A DNA stretch of 64,000 nt from Sphaerisporangium siamense (GCF_014205275.1 NZ_JACHND010000001.1:4836001-4900000), one strand, 5' to 3'; shown: positions 54,413 through 63,225, counted from the first letter of the stretch. Translations and numbers: made by a program. The notes: generated by a model from the sequence alone, not told the origin.

Positions 54413-55466
54413 CGCGACACGCCCGGTAGAAGTCACGCCAGTCGGGGCGCTCGCGGACCACGGTCTCCAGGTACTCCTGCCAGATCACGCGGTCGGACAC
54501 CGGGTCCTGCACGACGGCGCCGATGATGCCCGCAGCCACGTCGCCGGGGCGCAGCACGCCGTCCCCGAAGTGCGCCGCCAGGGCGATGCCGCTGGTCACG
54601 ACCGAGATGGCCTCGGCGGTGCTCAGGGTGCCGCTCGGCGACTTGACGGTCGTGCGGCCGTCGGAGGTGACCCCGGACCGCAGCTCGCGGAAGACCGTGA
54701 CGACGCGCCTGATCTCTTCCAGGCCGGTGGGCGTGGGAGGCAGCTCCAAGGAACGGCCGAGCTGGGCGACACGGCGCGCCACGATGTCGACCTCCTCCTC
54801 GGCGCTGGCCGGCACCGGCAGGACGACGGTGTTGAATCGCCGCCGCAGCGCGCTGGACAGCTCGTTGACACCCCGGTCACGATCGTTGGCCGTGGCGATC
54901 ACGTTGAACCCGCGGGCCGCCTGGACCTCCTCGTTCAGCTCAGGGATGGGCAGCGTCTTCTCCGACAGGACGGTGATGAGGGCGTCCTGGACGTCGGACG
55001 GCATGCGGGTGAGCTCCTCGACGCGGGCCAGGCGGCCCTCGGCCATGGCGCGCATCACCGGGCTCGGCGTCAGCGCCTCGCGCGACGGCCCCTCGGCGAG
55101 CAGCCGGGCGTAGTTCCAGCCGTAGCGGATGGCCTCCTCCGCGGTGCCGGCCGTGCCCTGGACGAGCAGCGTGGAGTCGCCGCTGATCGCCGCGGCCAGG
55201 TGCTCCGACAGCCACGTCTTGGCGGTGCCCGGCACGCCGAGCAGCAGCAGCGCCCTGTCGGTCGCCAGGGTGGCCACGGCGACCTCGACGATACGGCGCG
55301 GGCCGATGTACTTGGGGGTGATCTGGGCGCCGTCGCCGAGCAGGTAGGTGGTCACGGCCCAGGGCGAGAGCCGCCACCCCGGCGGCCTCGGCCGGTCGTC
55401 CGCCTTGGCGAGGATCTCCAGCTCGTCGGCGTACTGGTCTTCCGCGTGGGGCCGCAGAACGGTCAT
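54402..55466 (-). CDS. MoxR-type AAA+ ATPase
   Basis: 354 residues, ATG 55466. Walker A GVPGTAKTWLSEHL (77-90), the MoxR-type second motif VEELTRMPSDVQDALITVLSE in the Walker B area (with Glu-Glu rather than Asp-Glu), sensor 1 NVIATANDRDRGVNELSSALRRRFN, and the arginine-finger region. It is of the group found with VWA proteins. ATP hydrolysis likely remodels or activates a target together with the VWA and DUF partners. Encoded between DUF5691 and DUF5682. Confidence 0.9.
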   Translation of the reverse strand: MTVLRPHAEDQYADELEILAKADDRPRPPGWRLSPWAVTTYLLGDGAQITPKYIGPRRIVEVAVATLATDRALLLLGVPGTAKTWLSEHLAAAISGDSTLLVQGTAGTAEEAIRYGWNYARLLAEGPSREALTPSPVMRAMAEGRLARVEELTRMPSDVQDALITVLSEKTLPIPELNEEVQAARGFNVIATANDRDRGVNELSSALRRRFNTVVLPVPASAEEEVDIVARRVAQLGRSLELPPTPTGLEEIRRVVTVFRELRSGVTSDGRTTVKSPSGTLSTAEAISVVTSGIALAAHFGDGVLRPGDVAAGIIGAVVQDPVSDRVIWQEYLETVVRERPDWRDFYRACRDVS

Positions 55467-56137
55467 ATCTATTCAGCTCACTTTCTCGAAGTCATCCTGG
55501 CGAACCACACCCGCAAGGCAAGGACACGACGACCCGTCACCCTGCACCACTCCGGGTACGTACCGCCGGAAAAGGGAAAGGCCGGCGATGCGTGGAACTC
55601 GCCGGGAAAGGGGAAGGCCGGCGGCATGCCGAGCTCGCCGGGGAGGGCACCCCAGGAACGGCGACCCGGCCGGCGCCAAGGGCAGGCCCGCCGCCGACGG
55701 CGCACGACCGCGGCGGCTGTTCACGATGGTGGCCGTGTCGACGGTGGTCATGCCCGTCGCGCCGTACGTGAAGGGTGACCGCATGCGCGGGGCTTTGCGG
55801 GAAAGGGGAAGGCCGGCGGCATGCCGATCTTGCTGGGACGGACCCCCGAGGGACGGCGACCCGGCCGGCGGGGCCGCCGCCGACGGCGCAGGATCGCGGC
55901 GGATCCGACCGCGGTGGGTGTTCACGATTGTGGCCGTGCCGACGGCGGTCACGTCCGTCGCGCCGTACGCGAACGGTGACCGCATGGGTGTGGAGGGCGT
56001 ATGGCCATGGGGTCCTTGGGGGTGGTGGCAGGGGATGGTGATAGCTGTGCCGGATCGCGTGCGGGGGGAGGTGGATGGTGGTCGCGTGGGGGTGCAGGGT
56101 GCTTCGAAGCTCGAAGGTGCTCTGGGGGCGTCGTGGG
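55467..56137. other. 671-bp gap holding a long direct duplication
   Basis: Between MoxR and DUF5691 on the same strand. It is dominated by two diverged copies of a unit of about 195 bp plus a short partial copy at 55568-55600. The frames across it are low-complexity. It may separate two transcripts of the cluster. The first ~60 bases are the MoxR leader. Confidence 0.6.
55604..55987. repeat. Tandem duplication of ~195 bp
   Basis: Copy 1 (55604-55788) and copy 2 (55799-55987) share GGGAAAGGGGAAGGCCGGCG at the start, CCGCCGCCGACGGCGCA in the middle, and GTTCACGAT and CGTCGCGCCGTAC near the end, with point changes and small indels between. No transposase is present. Confidence 0.85.
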
Positions 56138-58000
56138 TCATGGGCGTAGCTCGGCGTGCATCTGGTGGCGGAAGTGGAGCGTGGCGGCGACCTCTTGGAC
56201 GGGCCGCTCGTCCGAGAGCCGGGCGGCCATCTCGTACATGGCCGGGTCGACGCGCTCGCCCGCCAGGCGGACCAGCTCTTCGAGGTTCCAGGGCTGATGC
56301 CCCGCCGTCGCGATGATCTTCTCCAGCACGGCCTGGGCCAGGGCGGCTCCCCACGGCGCGGGCAGGCCGCCGAGCATCATGATCAGCTGGCCGTCGACCG
56401 GCTGGTCGTGGACCAGCTCGGCCGCCTTGTCGGCGCGCTCGGCGGGCGGCAGCACGGCGAGCAGGTCGCTCAGCGGTTCCACCGCGAACAACGCGCGCGC
56501 CCACTCCGCGTCGTTCTGCAGGACGGCGGCGCGCTCCCAGCCGAGCCTGATCTCGCGGGCCCACTCGCCGATGTTCAGCGCGACGAGCTGCTTGGCGGGC
56601 AGCCCGAAGTGGCCGGTCCAGAAGGACAGCGGTGTGTGGGCGATGACCTGCTGGAGCCACCAGCTCCGCTGCCCGGTGCCGGCCGGGGCGCGGGACCGGA
56701 TGCCGTCGCGCTCCATGGCGGCGTCGCAGGCCGCCGGAGGCTCGGCGTGCAGCCGGTCGCCGGTGACGCGCAGGCACAGCGCCGCGCGCGCGGTCATCCT
56801 CAGGCCCAAACGCGACTGCGGGAGCCGGGTGAGCAGGTCGGCGGCCTGGGCTCTGACCTCACGGCGCCGGTCGTCCAGCGCGGCCTCCAGGAACGGCTCG
56901 TCGGCCATCGTCAGCCCGTCGGCCAGGGCGTGGACGAACGCCGCACGGTCCTCCGGGGTCTCCTTGTCCCAGCCGCGCAGCAGCAACGCCCGCGCCTTCA
57001 CCGGGTCGTCGGCCCGAAGTTCACGGAAGAAGGAGAGCCGATCACCCCGCGTCCCGAATTCCCACAGAGGATGCCCGACCACGACTTCATCACCCTCTAC
57101 CGCGGCCTCGTGTCCCTCTGCCCTGGTCTCGTGTCCCTCTGCCCTGGTCTCGTGCTGCTCTGCCCTGGTCTCGTGCTGCTCTGCCCTGGTCTCGTGGTGC
57201 TCTGGCGTGGCCTTGCGCTCCTGGGGCGCGGATTCTCCGGCTGCGGCCACGGCCTCCCGGTCTGCGGCCTCCCCGTCCATGGTCACGGCCTCACCGCTGC
57301 TCGTCCCGGCCTCGCCACCTTCGGTATCGGTGCCGCCTGTCAGGGCACCTCCGGCATCGGCGGAGGCTCTGGCGGCTCCGGGGGCGTCTTCGGCTCCGGA
57401 GGCTGGTGTGCCGTTCGCTGCGGACGTGGGTGTGTCGCCCGGCTCGGCGAGGGCTCTGCCGGGCGTCGGTGTGGTGTCCGTGGTGGTGGACGTGGGGCGG
57501 TCCGTGACTGGAGTCGGGGATTGCGGGCCCTGAGGGTGTGCCATGCCGGGGCGGGTGGGGGTGCCGGCGTGGCGGGTGGCCTCTTCCAGGACGTACTTCC
57601 AGGTGTCGTTGAGGGTGGCGAGCCATCGGCCACGGGCGCCCGCCAGGACGCCGATCGACGGCCGCAGGGACCGGTCGCGCGCGCCGTGGTCGAGCACTGG
57701 GGGCAACAGCTTCGCCGGCAGCCGGTAGCCCAGCGCGCCGGCGGCCTCCAGCCACTCGGGCAGCAGGCGCGACTGCTCGCCGCCGAGGATGCGCGCCAGC
57801 CGGTCGGCCGCCGCGCGCGGCACCGGCGGCTGCTCCTCGGCGGGCGCGGCGGGCAGCGGCTCCCCCCTCTGGAGACGCTGCCCGGCCCGCGCCCCGACCG
57901 TGCGGGCCGCCGCCTGGCCGAGCAGGCCGGGCTGGGGGCGCCGGTCGGTGCCGACCAGCGCGGCCGACACCAGCCGCTCCCAATCGTCGGTCGTGATCAC
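56138..58000 (-). CDS. DUF5691 family protein
   Basis: 620 residues from GTG 58000, with GAGGAG upstream. The N-terminal part (1-145: LVSAALVGTDRRPQPGLLGQAA, RLLPEWLEAAGALGYRLP, GVLAGARGRWLATLN) and the C-terminal part (315-620: HPLWEFGTRGDRLSFFRELRADDP, ALDDRRREVRAQAADLLTRLPQSRLG, WWLQQVIAHTPLSFW) are conserved-looking, with HEAT-like helical character in the second. Between them is a Thr/Ala/Gly/Glu-rich linker including five heptapeptide repeats of HETRAEQ type (264-298). Function unknown; one of five cluster genes that recur together in actinomycetes, as I recall. Confidence 0.8.
   Translation of the reverse strand: MITTDDWERLVSAALVGTDRRPQPGLLGQAAARTVGARAGQRLQRGEPLPAAPAEEQPPVPRAAADRLARILGGEQSRLLPEWLEAAGALGYRLPAKLLPPVLDHGARDRSLRPSIGVLAGARGRWLATLNDTWKYVLEEATRHAGTPTRPGMAHPQGPQSPTPVTDRPTSTTTDTTPTPGRALAEPGDTPTSAANGTPASGAEDAPGAARASADAGGALTGGTDTEGGEAGTSSGEAVTMDGEAADREAVAAAGESAPQERKATPEHHETRAEQHETRAEQHETRAEGHETRAEGHEAAVEGDEVVVGHPLWEFGTRGDRLSFFRELRADDPVKARALLLRGWDKETPEDRAAFVHALADGLTMADEPFLEAALDDRRREVRAQAADLLTRLPQSRLGLRMTARAALCLRVTGDRLHAEPPAACDAAMERDGIRSRAPAGTGQRSWWLQQVIAHTPLSFWTGHFGLPAKQLVALNIGEWAREIRLGWERAAVLQNDAEWARALFAVEPLSDLLAVLPPAERADKAAELVHDQPVDGQLIMMLGGLPAPWGAALAQAVLEKIIATAGHQPWNLEELVRLAGERVDPAMYEMAARLSDERPVQEVAATLHFRHQMHAELRP
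57107..57211 (-). repeat. Five 21-bp repeats in the DUF5691 gene
   Basis: CTCGTG boundaries recur at 57107, 57128, 57149, 57170 and 57191. They encode the charged heptads HETRAEQ/HETRAEG, which could form a short coiled coil or helix. Neighbouring copies are nearly identical, suggesting recent slippage. Confidence 0.9.
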
Positions 58001-58064
58001 CAGGACTCCTCTGTCGCGTGAGGTGCGCTGCCGTCGCGGCGCGCGGACGGGCCGGGACGGGAGG

Positions 58065-59528
58065 TCACAGCACCACCACCTGGCCGTCCTCGTCCCATGT
58101 GGTGAGGGGACGCAGCCCTCGCGGCGTCCATTCGGCGGCGACCGTCATCGGATGCCCCCCGGACACGGCCAGCAGCCGCCAGGGAGGACCCGCGGACGCC
58201 TGCAAGGGCATGCCCGCCGCTTGCTCATCCGGCACCTCCTGCGGCGGTCCGCCCGGCATGCCCTCCGCCGGTGCGCCAGTTATGCCGGGGCCCTGTTTGG
58301 CCGGCGTGCCGGTGGGGTCGGCGAGGAGCCAGCGGCCGCCTCGGGACGCGGGGACGACGTCGCTCAGGAGGACGGGCCAGGAATCGACCCAGGGGTCACC
58401 AGCGATGGCGGCGGCGACCAGGCCGAGGGCCTCGCGCACGCCGGAGCCGCGGGGCGGTGTGGACGGCAGCGCGCCGTGCCGCGCGGCCACCAGGGCTCGC
58501 AGCGGGGACGCGCCGGGGTAGAAGGCCAGCTCCGCGTCGATGACGGTGCCGGTGACCAGGGAGGCGTCCATGGCCTGGCCGACCGGCGCGAAGGTGAGCA
58601 CCAGGGCGTACCGGCCGGTGGTCTGCCCTTTCAGCCAGACCCTGCGTGAGACCAGACGATCCTGCTCGTCGTCTCGCTGCCCGAGGACGTGCCATCGGTC
58701 GCGCACGGGGGGCGAGGCCAGGACCTCTTCGCGGGAGATGGGAAAGCCGACGCGCGAGCGGACGGTGTCGCGCAGCGGCGCGGGCAGGGACGCGGCGCGG
58801 CGGTAGCCGATGGCGAGGAGGTTCAGCAGGCCGTACTCGCCGAGCAGGCGGGCGGGCCAGTCTTCCTCGGTGAGGACGCGGTGCAGCCGGGAGACCGCCG
58901 CCGCGACGCCGGGCGCCTGGGCGTCGACCAGCCGTCGCGTCAGCTCGTCCCACTGGGCCGGGGAGTTCTGCCGGGCTCCGGACAGCCCCTGCCCGATCTG
59001 GTCGGTCAGCCAGCGCTCCAGCTCGGCGAGCCCGGCCGCCACCCGTTCCTCACGCTGGGCGGCGCGGCGTTCGGCAGCGGGGTCGGGAGCGGCGTCGTGC
59101 CCGGCGGACGCCTGCCCGTCGGCCGTCCCCTCGGGCCCCTGACCGGTGGAGGGACCTTCGGACGCCCGTCCGGCGGTCTTGGTGGCGCGGGCGCGCCGCT
59201 GCTCCAGCCACTCGGCCACCCAGTCGGGGGTGGTCTCGGCGGCGGGCACGTCACCGGCCGACCAGAGCAGCAGCAGGCCGAGGGCGTGCTTGCAGGGGAA
59301 CTTCCTGCTGGGGCAACTGCACCGGTAGGCGGGTTCGCCGAAGTCGACGCAGGCGCGGTACGGCGAGGCGCCGCTGCCCTTGCACTCCCCCCACAGCGCC
59401 CCGGCCCCGACGCCCGTCGCGGACCACTTGGCCGCAGTGCCGACGCTCTGCGCGCCCCTCTGGGAAGAGGCGTCGGGGGCGAGCGCGAGCACTTGATCAC
59501 GGCTCCAACGTTCGATCACGAGCGGCAC
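58065..59528 (-). CDS. SWIM zinc-finger protein
   Basis: 487 residues from GTG 59528, which follows AGAGG; a TTG at 59549 extends the frame by seven codons but lacks a ribosome binding site. The SWIM motif is YRCSCPSRKFPCKH (CxC then CxH), near residues 70-81, within KGSGASPYRACVDFGEPA. SWIM fingers bind DNA or proteins. The rest of the protein, after a Pro/Gly/Ala linker, is of unknown fold with segments RLVDAQAPGVAAAVSRLHRVL and RHVLGQRDDEQDRLVSRRVWLKG-like. It is the first gene of the cluster and precedes DUF5691 with a 64-base gap. Confidence 0.85.
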   Translation of the reverse strand: MPLVIERWSRDQVLALAPDASSQRGAQSVGTAAKWSATGVGAGALWGECKGSGASPYRACVDFGEPAYRCSCPSRKFPCKHALGLLLLWSAGDVPAAETTPDWVAEWLEQRRARATKTAGRASEGPSTGQGPEGTADGQASAGHDAAPDPAAERRAAQREERVAAGLAELERWLTDQIGQGLSGARQNSPAQWDELTRRLVDAQAPGVAAAVSRLHRVLTEEDWPARLLGEYGLLNLLAIGYRRAASLPAPLRDTVRSRVGFPISREEVLASPPVRDRWHVLGQRDDEQDRLVSRRVWLKGQTTGRYALVLTFAPVGQAMDASLVTGTVIDAELAFYPGASPLRALVAARHGALPSTPPRGSGVREALGLVAAAIAGDPWVDSWPVLLSDVVPASRGGRWLLADPTGTPAKQGPGITGAPAEGMPGGPPQEVPDEQAAGMPLQASAGPPWRLLAVSGGHPMTVAAEWTPRGLRPLTTWDEDGQVVVL

Positions 59529-59722
59529 ACTAGCGGCGGCCTCTGACAAAATCGGGGCCCGCGCGAGCCCGTCGCCCGGTCATCTATACCTATGGCGAAA
59601 CCCCAGGTCAGCGCGCGGGTCGCATCCGTATTGCCGGACTTGCGCCTACCTGGCCGTCCGCGGAGGGGACGTGGGACGCCGGGTTCAGGGAATACCGGCC
59701 CTCGCTGGGGTACGACACGCTC

Positions 59723-60085
59723 ATGAGCCTCATATGGGAACAAGTCGTCATCGACGCCGCCGATCCGGTGGCGCTCGGCCAGTGGTGGACCAAGGCCCTC
59801 GGCTGGGTGGTGGTCAACGACGCCGAGGACGAGTACGAGATCAGGGTCGCCCCCGACCTTCTCCCCGGACTGCTCTTCACACCCGTGCCGGAGGGCAAAC
59901 AGGGGAAGAACCGCCTCCACCTGGACTTCCGCCCGAAAGATCAGAAGGCGGAGGTGGAACGCCTGCTCGCGCTCGGCGCCCGCCCGGCCGACGTGGGCCA
60001 GGGCGACGAGCGGTGGGTCGTGCTCGCCGACCCCGAGGGCAACGAGTTCTGTGTGCTCTCCGACCGCCGGGAAGACACGGCCTGA
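59723..60085 (+). CDS. VOC (glyoxalase/bleomycin-resistance-like) protein
   Basis: 120 residues, a single VOC module of the type common in actinomycetes. WEQVVIDAADPVALGQWWTKALGW, RLHLDFRPKDQKAEVERLLALGA and VLADPEGNEFCVL are the family's repeat signatures. Metal-binding His and Glu residues fit HLDF and EF positions. Such proteins bind small molecules or act as dioxygenase/isomerase-like enzymes; substrate unknown. It is divergent to the SWIM gene by 194 bases and alone. Confidence 0.88.
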   Translation: MSLIWEQVVIDAADPVALGQWWTKALGWVVVNDAEDEYEIRVAPDLLPGLLFTPVPEGKQGKNRLHLDFRPKDQKAEVERLLALGARPADVGQGDERWVVLADPEGNEFCVLSDRREDTA

Positions 60086-60633
60086 CGATCGCCTGACGAT
60101 GGGCCGACAGGGCACTGGCACCCTCGGCAGGAAGCAGGGCGGGTTCGGGCGCGAGGAAGGCGGCAGAGGGGCTCGTGAGCCGGTAGGGCCGTCCGGATGG
60201 CGGGCAGTACGGCGTCCGGACCGCAGGACACGAGGACGGCAGCACGGCGTCCGGACCGTAGGGCGCGAGGACGGCGCGCGCGGGTGGCCGAGGGCGCGAG
60301 AACAGCGCGGACGGGTGGTCAAGGGGCGAGGGACGGCGCGAGCGGGTGGCCGCGCCGCGTGGGCCTGGCGCGGGCAGGTGGTCGCACAGCGTGGGGCCGG
60401 CGCGGGCGGGTGGTCGTGCGGTGTGGGGCCGGAGGCGATCACGGTGGGTGCTGTCGGGGAGGGCGGCGGGCGGGCGAGGACGGGCAGGACGGCGTGGGGC
60501 GGGCGAAGATGGACAGGACGGTGTGGGCTGGCGGCTGCGGCACCTCTGAAGGCGACGGGCCGGGCGTGACCTAGGACCAAAGACCGAGGGAGGCCCGATG
60601 TGAGGGCCCCGAATCAGGACATACCGTAATCCG
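60086..60633. other. Repeat-rich, gene-poor gap
   Basis: 548 bp dominated by GC-rich imperfect repeats, such as GGACGGCGCG, CGGGTGGTC and GTGGGGCCGG recurring every 25-40 bases. All three frames stay open for long distances but read as Arg/Gly-rich peptides without protein character. No hairpin or promoter is clear. Confidence 0.6.
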
Positions 60634-62007
60634 GTGTCCCCAGCTGTGATCGATTCCCCCGTCAGCCCCCCTCCCGGCGTGCTGAGCCGTCCCTACCGGG
60701 CGATCAGCGTCGGCATGGTGGCGCTGGTCATCCTCGTGGCGTTCGAGTATCTGGCGGTGGCGACCGCGATGCCCGTGGTCGCCAAGACCCTGCACGGCCT
60801 GCCGCTCTATGGGCTCGCCTTCAGCGGCTCCATGGCGGCCAGTGTGATCGCGACCGTGGCGGGCGGCCGGTGGAGCGACGTCCGCGGCCCCGTCGCCCCC
60901 TTGTGGGCGGGGGTGGGCGGTTTCACCCTCGGCCTGCTCATCGCGGGCTTCGCCCCGAGCATGCACGTCCTGATCGCCGGCCGGTTCGTCCAGGGCATCG
61001 GCGGCGGCCTTTTCTCGGTCGCGCTGTACGTGGTCGTGGCCCAGGTGTTCCCCGCTGCGATGCACCCCAAAGTGTTCTCGCTGCTCGCGGCGGCCTGGGT
61101 GCTCCCGTCGGTGGTGGGCCCGGCGATCACCGGCGCCGTGGTCGAACACGTGGGGTGGCGGTGGATCTTCCTGGGCATCCCGCTGTTCGTCGCGCCCGCC
61201 GCGCTGCTGCTGTGGCGCGGCCTGGCCGGCAGGACCACCGCGCCCCCCGCGTCCGACGGCGCGCCGGGCACCGGGTTCCGTGCCCGGCTGCTCTGGGGCG
61301 GCGTGGTGGCCGTCGGCGCGGCGCTCCTGCAGTACGGCAGCGGCCTCGGCCCGAGCGGTTTCCCGCTGCTGGCGGCGGCCCTGCTGATCCTCGCCTTCGC
61401 CCTGCCCAGGTTGCTGCCCCGGGGAACCCTGCGCGCGGCGCGCGGCTTCCCCGCCGTGGTCCTGCTGCGCGGCCTGGCCGCGGGCGCGGTGTTCGCGGCC
61501 GACGCGTTCATCCCGCTCATGCTGACCGGCCAGCGCGGCCTGAGCCCGACCCAGGCCGGGCTCTTCCTCACCGGGTCCGCGCTGAGCTGGTCGTTCGCCT
61601 CCTGGGTGCAGGGGCGCGGCCGGTACGACCGCAACAAGCTGTTGCGTCTCGGCGCCGCCATGCTCTCCGCGGGCGTCGCGGGCGCCGCGCTGCTGGTCTT
61701 CGCCTCCGTGCCGCTGGCCGCCGGCCTGGTCGCCTGGCTGGCCGCCGGTTTCGGCATCGGCCTGGTCTACCCGATCCTTTCGGTCCTCACCCTGGAGTTG
61801 TCCGCGCCGGGCCAGGAGGGCGTGAACACCTCGTCCCTGCAGATCGGCGAGTCGGTCTTCTCCGTCGTGATCGTGGCGGTCATCGGCGCGGTGTTCGCCG
61901 GGCTGGGCACCGCCTGGTGGGTGTACCTGCTCTGCTTCGGGCTCATCGCCACACAGGCGCTGCTCGGCCTGCTGATCAGCGGCCGGGTGCGGCCTGCCAC
62001 CCCCTGA
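60634..62007 (+). CDS. MFS multidrug/metabolite exporter
   Basis: 457 residues from GTG 60634, with no clear ribosome binding site; translation may be leaderless or start a little downstream. About twelve to fourteen helices. MFS motif A in loop 2-3 is GGRWSDVRG; helix 1 reads LVILVAFEYLAVATAMPVVA, as in drug:H+ antiporters; GRFVQGIGGGLFSVALYVV in helix 4; motif C-like PAITGAVVEHVGWRWIF in helix 5. It likely exports a toxic compound with proton influx. No adjacent regulator gene. Confidence 0.87.
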   Translation: MSPAVIDSPVSPPPGVLSRPYRAISVGMVALVILVAFEYLAVATAMPVVAKTLHGLPLYGLAFSGSMAASVIATVAGGRWSDVRGPVAPLWAGVGGFTLGLLIAGFAPSMHVLIAGRFVQGIGGGLFSVALYVVVAQVFPAAMHPKVFSLLAAAWVLPSVVGPAITGAVVEHVGWRWIFLGIPLFVAPAALLLWRGLAGRTTAPPASDGAPGTGFRARLLWGGVVAVGAALLQYGSGLGPSGFPLLAAALLILAFALPRLLPRGTLRAARGFPAVVLLRGLAAGAVFAADAFIPLMLTGQRGLSPTQAGLFLTGSALSWSFASWVQGRGRYDRNKLLRLGAAMLSAGVAGAALLVFASVPLAAGLVAWLAAGFGIGLVYPILSVLTLELSAPGQEGVNTSSLQIGESVFSVVIVAVIGAVFAGLGTAWWVYLLCFGLIATQALLGLLISGRVRPATP

Positions 62008-62099
62008 CCAGGACGAAAGGGACGTTCCCTCTGCCCGCGTTTGGTCTGGATCCCCACACCGGGCACCATGGAAGGGCAGGTGTCCGACAAGGGGGTTCC

Positions 62100-63218
62100 A
62101 TGCCACGCGTCCGTGAGCTTGAGGTCTTCCGGCTCGTGCTGCCCTACGGCAGGCGTCCGGAGAGCATCCTGGTGAAGCTCACCGATTACGGTGGCATGAC
62201 CGGCTGGGGCGAGGTGGTGCAGGGCCCCGGCCGCTCCCTGCCCGGCCCCGTGGCCGCCTCCGCCGACGCCGGCGAGGAGGAGGCGGACGAGGACGAGGTG
62301 GCGGGCGCGCGTGACAACGCCCTGGCCAAGACCTGGGCCGCGCTGGAGGAGTCGCTCGGCCCCGCCCTGCTCGGCGTCGACTGGGAGCACCCCGACGAGC
62401 TGACCTCCCTGCCCGCGAGCCCCGCCGTCGACCTGGCCTGCTGGGACCTGTGGGCCCGCATGCGCGGCGTCCCGCTGGCGCACGCGATCGGCGGCACCCG
62501 CACGTCCGTGGTCGCGACCGTGCGGCTGCCCGCCGAGCGGTCCCTGGAGGCGATGGTCGCCCGCGTCAACCGGCACGTGTGCGCCGGATACGCCCACGTC
62601 ACCCTGGACGTCCACCCTGGCTGGGACGTCGAGCCGGTGCGCGCGGTGCGCGCGGCGTACCCGGCGCTGGCGCTGGCCGTGGACGCCCGCGGCGTCTACA
62701 CCGACATCGCGGCGCTGGCGGCCCTGGACGCCTACGATGTGACGGCGATCGAGCGGCCCTTCGGCGGCTTCGACACCCCGCCCGACCTCGCCCGGCACGC
62801 CGAGCTGCAGGGCAGGGTGTCCTCGCTGGTGGCGGTGGAGGTGCATTCGGTCGCCGCACTGGAGCAGGCCATCGCCGCTCGGGCCGCGAGCGCGCTGCTG
62901 CTGCGCCCGTCCCGCTTCGGCACCCTGCGCGCGGCGCGGACGGCCCACGACCGGGCCGCCGCGGCCGGCTGGGACATCACGGCGGCCGGCGGCAGGGGGA
63001 CGGGCCTGGCCCGCGCGGCCACCGTCGCCGTCGCCAGCCTTCCGGGCTGCACGCTGCCGGGAGACGTCACCGAGCCCCCGCGCAACGCCCAGATCGTGAC
63101 GCCGCCGGTCGGCGCGTCCGGCGGCGTGGTGGCCGTCCCGTTGACCCAGCCGGGCCTCGGCCACCTCGTCGACGAGGACCGGGTGCGGCGGCTCGCCCGC
63201 GACTCCTTCCGCCTGTGA
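62100..63218 (+). CDS. Enolase-superfamily protein lacking catalytic lysines
   Basis: 372 residues, ATG 62100. Enolase-superfamily plan: N-terminal capping domain, then a TIM barrel with Asp195 (AVDARGVY) and Glu218 (AIERPFGG) and a third acidic residue near 247 as metal ligands. The KxK motif of strand 2 is replaced by VTLD (168-170), and the late Lys is Arg269 in LLLRPSRFG. Most relatives (o-succinylbenzoate synthase, N-acylamino acid racemase) need these lysines. Residues 55-68 are an acidic insertion (ADAGEEEADEDE). Either a diverged activity or a dead homolog. It follows the MFS gene by 92 bases. Confidence 0.8.
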   Translation: MPRVRELEVFRLVLPYGRRPESILVKLTDYGGMTGWGEVVQGPGRSLPGPVAASADAGEEEADEDEVAGARDNALAKTWAALEESLGPALLGVDWEHPDELTSLPASPAVDLACWDLWARMRGVPLAHAIGGTRTSVVATVRLPAERSLEAMVARVNRHVCAGYAHVTLDVHPGWDVEPVRAVRAAYPALALAVDARGVYTDIAALAALDAYDVTAIERPFGGFDTPPDLARHAELQGRVSSLVAVEVHSVAALEQAIAARAASALLLRPSRFGTLRAARTAHDRAAAAGWDITAAGGRGTGLARAATVAVASLPGCTLPGDVTEPPRNAQIVTPPVGASGGVVAVPLTQPGLGHLVDEDRVRRLARDSFRL

Positions 63219-63225
63219 GAGGCCG

